From assembly GCA_041596515.1 (NCBI GenBank), contig JBFHIJ010000047.1, positions 1-26,042 of the forward strand: a stretch of 26,042 nt of DNA, in the 5' to 3' direction. This document shows, piece by piece, positions 7,537-15,736 of this stretch. Within the stretch, counting starts at the first letter, position 1. Each line of letters starts with the position of its first letter. The notes under the pieces are model-generated. The model was given only the letters and a program-made list of their open reading frames with translations, ran no database searches and was not told the DNA's origin. Both the position numbers and the translations under genes were made by a program. The DNA is from JBFHIJ01 sp041596515. GTDB taxonomy: Bacteria; Bacteroidota; Ignavibacteria; Kapaibacteriales; UBA2268.

Positions 7537-8838
7537 TTAGAAATTATACGAGATTCTATATACAAATCCTTGTTTTTCAGAATTATATGTTTTATTATCT
7601 ACTGAGTAATACAAGAAACCATATTCATAGCCTAAGTTCATAGAAATATTATTGATAGGAGTAAATCTTATCCCGGCATTCAGTTTACCGATTGGCCCTA
7701 ATGATGAGCCACCAGTAAATATTTCTGAATAAGGCGCTACATATTCTAATCCAAATAAGTTTGTATAAGTAAATCTATAGCTAATCCCAGCTAAAAATCG
7801 TTTTGGATATTGCTTCTGCTCTGTCACTTCTCCATAATAGTTAGTAGTAAAGCTTTGAGCAAATCTCTCCCATCCCATTTCTATACCAACGGAGTGATTA
7901 TCAGAGAAGTGATACATACCGGAAATAATTACATTATCGTAAAATTGGCTATTTATCGCTAAGTGTGAGTAATCATTATTAGATGCCTCGGAAATGTATT
8001 TGAACCCAAATTCGTACTTAGTATCTTCGTTATAAACTGCTGAAGGCAAGGATATAGTCGAAGAAAAAGGACTGAAAGGTATTTTGCTTATTGTCGCTGG
8101 ATCAGTACTTCTTGAAATCAAGTATGAATTATCATCGGTAACAAACGAATGTTCAGGTTTAGAATCGAACCATGAAGCTATTTTATCAAATACACTTGTG
8201 TTGATCACTTCATCTTCTAAAGAGCCAACATATAAAGAGCTATTATCATCTATAACATTATCAAGATTGTTTTGTTGATTTAATCCTGTTCTATTTGCAT
8301 TTCGACTGTATTGGTTGTTGTTAGCAGATGTCATATTTCCCGCTAATTGATTAGTCGAATTGCCGTTTTGAGATTCGTTTTCAGAAAGTGTATTGGTACT
8401 TTCTGTTTCGAAAGAGCTAACTACAGGCACGGAATTATTTTCAGCATTAACTGCAGTCATAGTTTGAGAATTACTACTATCAAACATGTTATCGTAGTTT
8501 GTAGTTATCACAACACTTAATGCAGAAGTCAGCAACAGCAACAGAGCCATAACTCCATATCTCTTAATATAGCCTGTTACTTTATCGGCAATAGACGGAG
8601 CCGGCACATCCAAATAATCAGGCACAGTAAAGCCTAATCTGCCAAAAAGCTCATTAGTAGCTTCCGCTGGTGGCGAAATATGATTCATATCTTGTTGAGC
8701 TATAAGATGCAACTTCATTTGTTTGTTGAAGTCAGCTCTTAGCTCGGAGTCTTTAGAGAGCATATCAAAAAGCATAGCTTCCTGTGTGCTATCGACACCT
8801 CCGTCAAGATAATCATGGATTAATTTTGTATATGACAT
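7537..8838 (-). CDS. Anti-sigma-like inner-membrane protein with C-terminal outer-membrane-barrel-like domain (Dma-like)
   Basis: A 433-residue product from ATG 8838 (an upstream in-frame TTG at 8847 is less likely). Residues about 1-90 are a soluble helical domain beginning MSYTKLIHDYLDGGVDSTQE, the layout of anti-sigma N-termini ('I..YLDGEL...E...'). Residues about 94-113 are one membrane segment (VMALLLLLTSALSVVITT). Residues about 115-255 are an Asn/Ser/Thr-rich, probably disordered linker. Residues about 261-433 are alternating amphipathic strands with turns (YEFGFKYISE, SVGIEMGWERF, RFLAGISYRFTY, LNAGIRFTP, ISMNLGYEYGF), ending YRISYNF, a BAM-type C-terminal Phe. Its start lies 33 bases after the ECF sigma stop. 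Known: Bacteroides Dma proteins are anti-sigma factors that span both membranes. Inference: this is a member or analogue. The anti-sigma domain lacks an obvious zinc motif. Confidence 0.75.
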   Translation of the reverse strand: MSYTKLIHDYLDGGVDSTQEAMLFDMLSKDSELRADFNKQMKLHLIAQQDMNHISPPAEATNELFGRLGFTVPDYLDVPAPSIADKVTGYIKRYGVMALLLLLTSALSVVITTNYDNMFDSSNSQTMTAVNAENNSVPVVSSFETESTNTLSENESQNGNSTNQLAGNMTSANNNQYSRNANRTGLNQQNNLDNVIDDNSSLYVGSLEDEVINTSVFDKIASWFDSKPEHSFVTDDNSYLISRSTDPATISKIPFSPFSSTISLPSAVYNEDTKYEFGFKYISEASNNDYSHLAINSQFYDNVIISGMYHFSDNHSVGIEMGWERFAQSFTTNYYGEVTEQKQYPKRFLAGISYRFTYTNLFGLEYVAPYSEIFTGGSSLGPIGKLNAGIRFTPINNISMNLGYEYGFLYYSVDNKTYNSEKQGFVYRISYNF

Positions 8839-8871
8839 ATCAACCAATACTTATATGTTAAATCAACAACA

Positions 8872-9429
8872 CTAATTCAAATCTTCGAGATAAGGAGAAA
8901 GTATATCTTTTACTTTCTCTTTCGCACGCCAAATCTTATTTTTTACAGCAGGAATTGAAGCGCCTGTAATCTCAGAAATTTCCTTATGTGAGAACCCGTG
9001 ATACAGTCTAAGTACAAAAAACTCTCTGTCACCTTCATTGAGCATTTCCAAAGCTCTGGCCAATATGTCGAGCATTTCTTTCTGTTCGTAGCCAGGCTCA
9101 TTAGAAGAGAACTGATAATCATTGATATCAACGGTTATCTTTTTATCTCTTTTGTAGTTAAGACATAGATTACGAGTAATGGTAATTATAAAACCCGGTA
9201 CGTTTGCAATATTTTCAGTTTCCTTTGCAGCACTATAAAATTTAAAAAATGCTTCTTGGAAAATGTCTTTTGATTGCTCTTCATCACCGGTAACTCTTAA
9301 GCAATAGGCATATATTCTTTGCGAATGCCGTGCATAAAGCTCGGAAAACGCAGCTTCTGATTTAGCTTTGGACTTTTTCAGCTCCTTCACTAAATCTGAA
9401 TCAGAATATTTGCTCAGTGTACGAGCCAT
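8872..9429 (-). CDS. ECF-family RNA polymerase sigma factor
   Basis: A 185-residue protein. Region 2 (about residues 28-70) has AFSELYARHSQRIYAYCL followed by DEEQSKDIFQEAFFKFY, the usual core-binding and -10 recognition helices. Region 4 (about 125-180) has MLNEGDREFFVLRLYHGFSH, then EISEITGASIPAVKNKIWRA, the -35-binding helix-turn-helix. There is no region 3, as expected for ECF types. The start is ATG 9429: the preceding gene ends TAA at 9431-9429 so stop and start overlap as TAATG, and GGAG at 9436-9439 is 6 bases upstream. A longer reading from TTG 9441 would have no such signal. The overlap means translational coupling to the lipoprotein gene. The downstream anti-sigma-like gene is the likely antagonist. 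The target promoter cannot be read from this window. Confidence 0.93.
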   Translation of the reverse strand: MARTLSKYSDSDLVKELKKSKAKSEAAFSELYARHSQRIYAYCLRVTGDEEQSKDIFQEAFFKFYSAAKETENIANVPGFIITITRNLCLNYKRDKKITVDINDYQFSSNEPGYEQKEMLDILARALEMLNEGDREFFVLRLYHGFSHKEISEITGASIPAVKNKIWRAKEKVKDILSPYLEDLN

Positions 9430-10508
9430 TACCGTCTCCAATAAGCGCTAAAGACTTTATTTGCAATAAGCATTTCGTCTTTAGTATTCATATCTAACAT
9501 ATATAGTTCCGAGTCTTCTTTGCTATCATCAAAATATTTCGTAAAAACTATCTTCGTAGCATTTGCCGACCAGTTTGGATTTGCATTAATCTCTCCTGTT
9601 TGATTGTTTGTTAATTTAACAAACAAAGGCTCGCTCAAGCTTTTATCAACAATCCACATATCACCTGATTCGGAAGAAAAAAGTAATTCATTACTATTCT
9701 CCGGTGAAAATGTAACCTGTTGAAAACCTAATTTGTTATTAGAAATTTCAGCAGTTAGAACTCCTGAAATATTAACAACATATATTGATTTGATAGTATC
9801 TTTATCAACTAATCTGTCATAAGCAAAACAGATGTTTTCATTATCATTCGCCCAGTCAGCTATCACTTGCCCTCTTCTGTTATCAATTATATTCTTAAAT
9901 TGATATATCTGAAAAGGCCCTTCGTTATTTATCACATCGTAAATATTCAATGTGACATTTGGATAAGCCCCGGAAAAGAAGTTAATATATCTGCCATTTG
10001 TCGAAAAACTTGCAGCCGATTTTGGCAGCAAAGCAGATGAAATAATAGAAAGCTGCTCAGATGCACTGCTATAAGAATACAGATACAAGCGATTATCTTG
10101 CGAATTCATAGCGATAGCCCCACCAAGAGGGCTAATAACAGGATAAGTATAGTCATAGTTGGCAATATTTTCTGTTATATTTTTTTCGCTTCTATTAATC
10201 TGATTGGATAGGAATATTTCCGTTTTACCGTTCTGATTATTTTCGCGTGAATAGCAATAATCTCCATTTGCAGCAGGTGCTGAGTAAAGCCGAGCATTTT
10301 CCGCCAAGACATTAATATCAGAAAAGTCAGAACTTAGCTCAAAAACTAAGGGGACACCATCATTTTCAGACAATGCTGTAAAAAATAGACTCGACTCTTT
10401 CTCTCCACCACAGCAAACAGGTTCGCAAGTATTCTTACATGAGTATAACGAACTTAATACGCATACTATCAAAAGCAATTTCAAAGAACTATATATGATT
10501 CGTTTCAT
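9429..10508 (-). CDS. Lipoprotein with TolB/PD40-like beta-propeller, coupled to the ECF sigma gene
   Basis: From ATG 10508 the product is 359 residues and begins MKRIIYSSLKLLLIVCVLSS, with lipobox LYSC at about residue 24 and Cys-rich sequence after it (CKNTCEPVCCGG). A GAGAG site lies 6 bases before this ATG, whereas the upstream ATG at 10556 has none and would bury the signal peptide. The body contains PD40/WD40-like propeller blades: 'YTYPVISPLGGAIAMNSQDN', 'ADWANDNENICFAYDRLVDK', 'VTFSPENSNELLFSSE' and the best one, 'NPNWSANATKIVFTKYFDDS' ('P.WS.DG..I.F.S'). Known: such blades bind peptides or protein partners. Inference: an envelope-anchored sensor or partner of the sigma / anti-sigma pair, because of the TAATG overlap with the sigma gene. 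Confidence 0.8.
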   Translation of the reverse strand: MKRIIYSSLKLLLIVCVLSSLYSCKNTCEPVCCGGEKESSLFFTALSENDGVPLVFELSSDFSDINVLAENARLYSAPAANGDYCYSRENNQNGKTEIFLSNQINRSEKNITENIANYDYTYPVISPLGGAIAMNSQDNRLYLYSYSSASEQLSIISSALLPKSAASFSTNGRYINFFSGAYPNVTLNIYDVINNEGPFQIYQFKNIIDNRRGQVIADWANDNENICFAYDRLVDKDTIKSIYVVNISGVLTAEISNNKLGFQQVTFSPENSNELLFSSESGDMWIVDKSLSEPLFVKLTNNQTGEINANPNWSANATKIVFTKYFDDSKEDSELYMLDMNTKDEMLIANKVFSAYWRR

Positions 10509-10564
10509 ATCCATCTCTCTTACTTTAAATAACACACGTATAGGAAAAGGTCTCATACTTTTTT

Positions 10565-11362
10565 TTAGCTTTTAAGAAGTGAAGCAATCTTTTTTAAGGA
10601 ACTATGCAACTTTACGTTGTGTACTCTGATAATATCTATATTATTACTGAGCATAGTTGCATGAAATAAAGCAGTCGATATATCTCTTTCTTGAGCATTT
10701 TCTATATCAAATAATTTGCCGATAAATGATTTCCTGGAAATTCCCAAAAGCAGTGGGACTCCTAACCCTAAGAAACGGTCGTGATTTCTTAGTAAAGTTA
10801 TATTATCATCAACAGTTTTACCAAATCCAATTCCGACATCAGCAATTATGTCTTTAACACCCTTCGTTTTGGCTTGATTAATTTTTTTCTGTAGCCAGCT
10901 GAATACATCTTCTACCACATTATTATATTTTGGATTATGCTGCATAGTTCTGGGGTTTCCCTGTATATGCATAAGCACCAATGTAGCGTTATATTCTGAT
11001 GCCAAGTCAGCTAATCTTTCATCATAACTCAATCCACTAATATCATTAATAATATTAGCACCCGTATCTAAAGCAGCTCTAGCCACTTCATACTTAGTAG
11101 TATCTACGGAAATTGGAGTAATGTGGCAAACTTTGCGAATTTCTTTGATAACAGGAATAACACGATTAATCTCTTCTTGAGTATCCACCTCATTAGCTCC
11201 TGGTCGTGTAGACTCGCCTCCTATATCCAATATGTCAGCACCGTTTTCTATTAAAGCTAAACCTTTTTTTACAGCTTCATCTTTATCAAAAGCACTTCCT
11301 CCATCTGAAAAGGAGTCAGGGGTTACATTTAATATCCCCATTATTTTCGGAAATTTATTCAT
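10565..11362 (-). CDS. folP: Dihydropteroate synthase
   Basis: A 265-residue TIM-barrel enzyme that joins pABA to dihydropterin pyrophosphate in folate synthesis, in the cytosol; it is the target of sulfonamides. All family blocks are present: MGILNVTPDSFSDGG (8-22), DIGGESTRPGA (pterin/phosphate site), SVDTTK, NIINDISG, LMHIQGNPRTMQ, DVGIGFGKT, LLLGISRKSFIG and a final RVHN. Nothing is missing. It begins one base after the stop of the LON-domain gene (TAA then T then ATG), so the two are co-translated. A 56-base gap leads to the lipoprotein-sigma genes with no terminator between, so folP may be co-transcribed with the signalling module. Confidence 0.97.
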   Translation of the reverse strand: MNKFPKIMGILNVTPDSFSDGGSAFDKDEAVKKGLALIENGADILDIGGESTRPGANEVDTQEEINRVIPVIKEIRKVCHITPISVDTTKYEVARAALDTGANIINDISGLSYDERLADLASEYNATLVLMHIQGNPRTMQHNPKYNNVVEDVFSWLQKKINQAKTKGVKDIIADVGIGFGKTVDDNITLLRNHDRFLGLGVPLLLGISRKSFIGKLFDIENAQERDISTALFHATMLSNNIDIIRVHNVKLHSSLKKIASLLKS

Positions 11363-11363
11363 A

Positions 11364-12002
11364 TTATTTTCTATTGCCCATACCGTTTTTTAAATATCCA
11401 TCATTTTTAACGATTTGTTCTATCATCTCGTGCTTATATACCATAGGTCTAAGCTGGATTAGATGCTCTCGCAGCATTTCCAGTCGTGTGTTTTCATTTA
11501 ACGTACTTAGTAATATTTGTCTTTGCTGCAACGTAAGTCCGGCTTTTTGGGCAATCAAAAAAGAAGGGTATTTTTCGTCTAATTTAGTTTTATCAAGCGG
11601 ATGAAGTTCTATAGTACCTAAATGCTTTACAATATCATTATATATTTCAATCAGTTCAAACAGCAATTTGGCATTTATATCTACTTTTACATCTTCTATG
11701 AGTTCAATTTCTGCTTCTAAGTAGGGTTTCTCACCATCTACAATGTGTTTCACATTAAATCGGGAAGTACCCATTACAGCAATATCCATCTTTCCGTCAG
11801 GAAAGCGTTTGATCAAATCAAACACCTTCGCGGAGCAGCCAACATCAGACATTTTTCCGTTATTATTAAGCACTACTCCAAATTCGATTTTCTCTTTGAT
11901 GCACGTATTAATAAGCTTCTTATATCTTGGTTCGAATATATGAAGCGGGTAAATCGATTCCGGGAATAGAACAATATTGAGCGGGAAAAGACCTAATCTC
12001 AC
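11364..12002 (-). CDS. LON substrate-binding-domain protein (ATP-independent protease adaptor-like)
   Basis: A 212-residue protein from GTG 12002, giving (M)RLGLFPLNIVLFPESIYPL. GGAG at 12011-12014 is 8 bases upstream of this GTG, and LON-domain proteins normally start at 'LPLFPLxxVLFPG', so the open frame upstream of it (from TTG 12035) is not used. The motif LHIFEPRYKKLINTC is the family hallmark. Only the N-terminal Lon substrate-binding fold is present: no AAA+ or Ser/Lys protease domain, as in the stand-alone YcaL-like family. Its biochemical role is unknown. It sits 101 bases after the M16 peptidase gene and one base before folP. Confidence 0.85.
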   Translation of the reverse strand: MRLGLFPLNIVLFPESIYPLHIFEPRYKKLINTCIKEKIEFGVVLNNNGKMSDVGCSAKVFDLIKRFPDGKMDIAVMGTSRFNVKHIVDGEKPYLEAEIELIEDVKVDINAKLLFELIEIYNDIVKHLGTIELHPLDKTKLDEKYPSFLIAQKAGLTLQQRQILLSTLNENTRLEMLREHLIQLRPMVYKHEMIEQIVKNDGYLKNGMGNRK

Positions 12003-12103
12003 AAACAACTCTCCATTTTTGCTATTAAGATACAAAAAAATGTTTTAATTATTGACATCAATTCAGAGTGTTTTGAGAATAAATGATTGATAAGTTATAA
12101 AAT

Positions 12104-13360
12104 TTAGTCGCCATTTGGTGTTATTATTATCTTACTCCAGTCATCATTAGAGAAAAATCTGTCTATTACATCTCTAATGTCATTCATTTGAATAGAATCA
12201 ATGTCATTCATAAGATCATGGAGTGTTTCATGCTTTTTACTAAGTATTTCGCTTTTGGCAAGCGACTGCATCCTTACAGAAAGACTTTCTAATTCCATAA
12301 TAGTTCCGGATTTTAACTGCTCTTTTGCTCGCATAAGCTCAGCTTTAGTGATATTTCCAGAATGTAGCTTATCTAATTCGTGGATAATAATTTTTTCTGC
12401 ACGTTTCAGCTTATTCTCTTCTAAAGCAGCATAAATGTAGAACGCAGAAACATCTTTATAACCTTGAACATTAGAGTATACAGCATATCCGAGTCCGTTT
12501 CTTTCACGTAGTGCATGGTATAAACGAGAACTCATGCCATCGCCAAATAATACATTAAAACATGAAAGCGCGTGACGCTCATCGGCTCTTAGCCCCGGTA
12601 CTTGTCTGCCCATTAGAAAATGGAGCTGGCTAATAGGCATTTCTTTAATTTTTTCTTTTTTTGAATTACTTAGCTCAATTCGTTCGTCATATAAATCTAT
12701 AGGTTTCATATTACCAAATATTGCTGAAGCTTTGTCGGCTACGTAATCGTGAGATAGATTTCCGGCAAACGAAATAACTAATCTATTTGGAGCAAAAAAT
12801 CTGGAATGAAATTCCCTAAGAGCCTCAGGGGTTATTTTTTTTACAGTGTCGGTATATCCTACTATAGGATGTTTTAGACGAGTATCTGCAAAAAGCAATT
12901 CATCACCTAAGTCAAAGATTACCTCTTCGGGATCATCTTCGTAAGATACAATTTCTTCTGCTACTACAGAGATTTCGTTTCTTATCTCTTTATCTTTGAA
13001 GAGAGGATTTAATATAATTTCAGAAAGAGTGTTTAGTGACTTTTTAAAATTCTTTGTTAAAGCACGAACGTAAAAGCAAGTAAACTCTTTGCTTGTATAA
13101 GCATTAGTATATGCACCTACTGATTCAAATTCAGTTGCAATTCTTCTGGCAGAATATTTTTTAGAACTTTTAAAGATTGCATGCTCTAATAAGTGAGCCA
13201 TACCTTCCATACCTTCCGGGTCATTAGCGGAGCCAGCATCTAAAGAGATTCCTAATGAAAAAGACTCGACTGTAGGAATTTGCTCAGTTAATATGACTAT
13301 TCCATTATCTAAAACAGTTCTTCCAAACCTAACTTGGTTATCCATGATTATTTCAGTCAT
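12104..13360 (-). CDS. M16-family zinc metallopeptidase (processing-peptidase type)
   Basis: A 418-residue single-chain M16B peptidase. The inverted zinc motif is HLLEH at residues 56-60 (two His ligands, Glu57-59 region general base at E59), and the third ligand lies in AEEI at residues 134-137, about 75 residues later as usual. Later it has the second, inactive-half signature (VLFGDGMSSRLYHALRERNG then LGYAVYSN), which is the R/Y pair characteristic of the C-terminal domain. No signal peptide is visible, so it is probably cytosolic. The start at ATG 13360 has AAGG 7 bases upstream. The strong Bacteroidota promoter at 13394-13425 drives it, and it is the first gene of the minus-strand run ending with the sigma module. 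The substrate is unknown. Confidence 0.93.
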   Translation of the reverse strand: MTEIIMDNQVRFGRTVLDNGIVILTEQIPTVESFSLGISLDAGSANDPEGMEGMAHLLEHAIFKSSKKYSARRIATEFESVGAYTNAYTSKEFTCFYVRALTKNFKKSLNTLSEIILNPLFKDKEIRNEISVVAEEIVSYEDDPEEVIFDLGDELLFADTRLKHPIVGYTDTVKKITPEALREFHSRFFAPNRLVISFAGNLSHDYVADKASAIFGNMKPIDLYDERIELSNSKKEKIKEMPISQLHFLMGRQVPGLRADERHALSCFNVLFGDGMSSRLYHALRERNGLGYAVYSNVQGYKDVSAFYIYAALEENKLKRAEKIIIHELDKLHSGNITKAELMRAKEQLKSGTIMELESLSVRMQSLAKSEILSKKHETLHDLMNDIDSIQMNDIRDVIDRFFSNDDWSKIIITPNGD

Positions 13361-13393
13361 TTTATGCCTTGATGATTTCTATTTTCGTAACCA

Positions 13394-13425
13394 CAAATAT
13401 ACAAGCATATTATATAAGTAACAAA
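13394..13425 (-). promoter_or_regulatory. Bacteroidota-type promoter for the M16 gene
   Basis: On the minus strand TTTG (13422-13425) is followed after 20 bases by TATATTTG (13394-13401). This matches TTTG-N19-23-TAnnTTTG exactly, the consensus of the Bacteroidota primary sigma factor. It leaves a leader of about 25-30 bases. Confidence 0.75.
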
Positions 13426-13566
13426 GATAAAAGATTGTCAGGAATGAGTTAGAATTTACTGTGGTAAATGCTTACAAAGTTTAATTTGAAATATACCTAT
13501 GTCATGCCCCACATGAATCAAATATTCACTGCTTTATTCTTACTAACAATCGCTGACTTATACTCT

Positions 13567-13601
13567 TTTGCGAAAATTGTTCTGATTTTTTCTTAGTTTT
13601 G
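13567..13601 (+). promoter_or_regulatory. Bacteroidota-type promoter for the permease gene
   Basis: TTTG (13567-13570), 23 bases, then TAGTTTTG (13594-13601), matching TAnnTTTG. It also rules out GTG 13601 as the permease start, since that codon lies inside the -7 element. Confidence 0.65.
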
Positions 13602-13654
13602 TGTCAGTTTATTTTACTTATTTCCTGCATAAAGGAATAGTTAGTTGGAGCCCA

Positions 13655-14869
13655 ATGAAATACTATAATAAAATAGCTTTTAAATATATTTTTTCTCGAA
13701 GTGCTTACCATTTTATTTCGATTATCACAAAAATATCTATGTTAGGTATTACAGTAGGTGTAGCTGCTCTTATTTGTGTGATGGCTATCATGAATGGGTT
13801 TCAGGCTCTAACGATAGAACAAATTGTAGGGTTTGATCCTCACATCAGAGTAACCGGTACTGAGCAAGAGCTTAGAGAGCTGAACAGTTATTTGAGAGCC
13901 GACAATCAAATAAATAACTCTGCTCTTAATAAAACCGGCAGAGTAGTAGCTATTGGGAAAGATAGGCTAAACGTATTTGAGATTCGAGCGTATGAAAATG
14001 ACAGTTTGGATTATCTTTACGGGATTAAATTTAATCTCAATTATGGTGCATTTTCATTTAACGGATCCGGTCAATTCCCGGGAATAGTTATTGGTGTAGC
14101 TTTAGCTGATAAAATGAAAGTGCTGCCCGGCGACACATTAACTCTATTCTCACCGGAAATTATAGAAAAATCTATGCTTGTTTATAGTAATTTGAAAGGA
14201 CGAAAGTTTGAAGTAACCGGAATATTCCAAACAAATATAAAAGATTATGACAGTCAGCTTGCATTCACTTCCTTCAGTGGATTTAAACGCCTTTATGGTA
14301 ATAAATCTAATACTGTTTCTTTAGATTTAAAATTATTTGATTTCGACTTAGCTCATGATAAATCTACAATCCTTGCTTCTAAATTCCCTAAGTTAGAATA
14401 CAAATCATGGATCGACTTAAATAGAGCGCTATACAACGTTATGGAATTTGAAAAAATGGCCTCTTTTATAGTTGTAGGCTTGATAATCATTATAGCTATA
14501 TTCAATATTCTTGCCTCTTTGTCGATGTCTGTTATTGAGAAAAGAAAAGATATAGCAGTACTAATGTCTATGGGTGCAACAGGTAAGGATATACAAAAGA
14601 TATTTCGCCATGCAGGCATTTTTATTGGTTTCATTAGTTCATTTGCAGGTAGCATTATTGGAATAGCTCTATGCCTTGCGCAGGAAAAGTATAAACTTTT
14701 TACAGTAGATTCAGGTACATATTTTATAGATGCTATTCCTGTTTCAATGGATTATATCGACATTTTGATTACTGTAATATTTACGCTTGTTTTATCTGCA
14801 GTTTCAACTTATTTTCCTTCTCAAAGAGCTGCTTCAACGGATATTGTTAACTCATTCAGATCCGAGTAA
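13655..14869 (+). CDS. LolC/LolE-type ABC transporter permease
   Basis: A 404-residue membrane protein with the MacB/LolCE layout: one membrane helix at about 22-44 (ISMLGITVGVAALICVMAIM then NGF), a large periplasmic domain, and three C-terminal helices (about 270-295, 320-345, 365-390) forming an FtsX domain. The coupling segment SVIEKRKDIAVLMSMGAT is typical. Known: LolCDE extracts lipoproteins from the inner membrane for the outer membrane; FCB members often use a single LolC/E-like permease. The ATPase is not nearby. ATG 13655 is chosen because GGAG lies 4 bases upstream and the promoter -7 element covers the earlier GTG. The next gene starts 6 bases after its stop, so they are co-transcribed. 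Confidence 0.85.
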   Translation: MKYYNKIAFKYIFSRSAYHFISIITKISMLGITVGVAALICVMAIMNGFQALTIEQIVGFDPHIRVTGTEQELRELNSYLRADNQINNSALNKTGRVVAIGKDRLNVFEIRAYENDSLDYLYGIKFNLNYGAFSFNGSGQFPGIVIGVALADKMKVLPGDTLTLFSPEIIEKSMLVYSNLKGRKFEVTGIFQTNIKDYDSQLAFTSFSGFKRLYGNKSNTVSLDLKLFDFDLAHDKSTILASKFPKLEYKSWIDLNRALYNVMEFEKMASFIVVGLIIIIAIFNILASLSMSVIEKRKDIAVLMSMGATGKDIQKIFRHAGIFIGFISSFAGSIIGIALCLAQEKYKLFTVDSGTYFIDAIPVSMDYIDILITVIFTLVLSAVSTYFPSQRAASTDIVNSFRSE

Positions 14870-14875
14870 TTTGAT

Positions 14876-15736
14876 ATGAAAAAAGAAGTTAAAATACTAA
14901 TCTGGTCCTCTATAATAGCCAATGCAATACTTTTTGGCTTTAAATATTTTGCCGGAGTTATGGATAATTCGGTCGCAATTATTGCTGATGCTTGGCACTC
15001 ATTATCCGACACAATGACTTCTGTTATAGTGCTTGTCGGTTTTAAAATAGCAGCTATGCCTCCGGACAGCGAACATCCATTTGGTCATGGCCGTGCAGAA
15101 TCTATAGCAGCAATTATGGTCGGATCTGTTCTTGGGATGGTAGGTTTAAACTTTGCAATTGAATCTTTCCTCAGACTTCTAACCCACGAAACAACGTATT
15201 ACGGTCAAATCAGTTTGTATGTTATTTCTCTGAGTATTATTATAAAAGAAACGTTTGCTCAAGTTACCATTAGGATGGGCAAAAAGCTGAACTCTCAGTC
15301 CCTAATGGCAGATGGTTGGCATCACCGCACGGATTCTATTTCATCGGCAATTATTCTGATTGGTGTTATTTTCAATGGTATAGCTTGGTGGTTTGACGGT
15401 GTGGCAGGCATGGGCGTAAGCATAATGATTATCTATGCAGCCTATGAAATAATTAAAGACACTATAGGAGGTCTCTTAGGAGAGACCCCCGACTCAAGCA
15501 TGTTGCATGATATAATTGACTTATCAACATCAATAGACACAAGAATTACATCCATACATAACTTGAAACTGCATAATTATGGGGAGCATAAAGAGCTTAA
15601 TTTAGACATTCGGCTGCCTGAAACTATGACAGTGCTTGAAGCTCATAACATAGCTGACGCTCTGGAGCATGCAATATTAGAGCAATTTGCAATGAAAGCG
15701 ACAGTCCATATCGAGCCAGGTATAATCGCACAGTAG
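14876..15736 (+). CDS. Cation diffusion facilitator (Zn-type) efflux transporter
   Basis: A 286-residue CDF protein with six membrane helices and a cytosolic C-terminal domain. The metal site in helix 2 is H41-x3-D45 (ADAWHSLSD) and in helix 5 is H149-x3-D153 (ADGWHHRTD). An HxxxD motif in both helices is the pattern of Zn-selective members, while DxxxD suggests Mn or Fe/Zn. The DSEHPFGHGRAE loop (64-75) is conserved. The C-terminal domain contains the usual 'H.L....G....ldI.l....V.EAH.I...' fold (HNLKLHNYGEHKELNLDIRL). It exports metal by proton antiport at the inner membrane. The gene ends at TAG 15734-15736, exactly where RhuM debris begins; the last residues (HIEPGIIAQ) still look family-like. 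Confidence 0.92.
   Translation: MKKEVKILIWSSIIANAILFGFKYFAGVMDNSVAIIADAWHSLSDTMTSVIVLVGFKIAAMPPDSEHPFGHGRAESIAAIMVGSVLGMVGLNFAIESFLRLLTHETTYYGQISLYVISLSIIIKETFAQVTIRMGKKLNSQSLMADGWHHRTDSISSAIILIGVIFNGIAWWFDGVAGMGVSIMIIYAAYEIIKDTIGGLLGETPDSSMLHDIIDLSTSIDTRITSIHNLKLHNYGEHKELNLDIRLPETMTVLEAHNIADALEHAILEQFAMKATVHIEPGIIAQ

Noticed and set aside
9430..9441. TTG start for the sigma factor, adding four residues
   Set aside because: The ATG at 9429 overlaps the upstream stop as TAATG and has GGAG at 6 bases; the TTG codon itself overlaps the region used as the ribosome site.
13601..13654. N-terminal extension of the permease from GTG 13601
   Set aside because: The codon lies inside the predicted -7 promoter element, and the extension is not expected before the family's first membrane helix; ATG 13655 has GGAG upstream.
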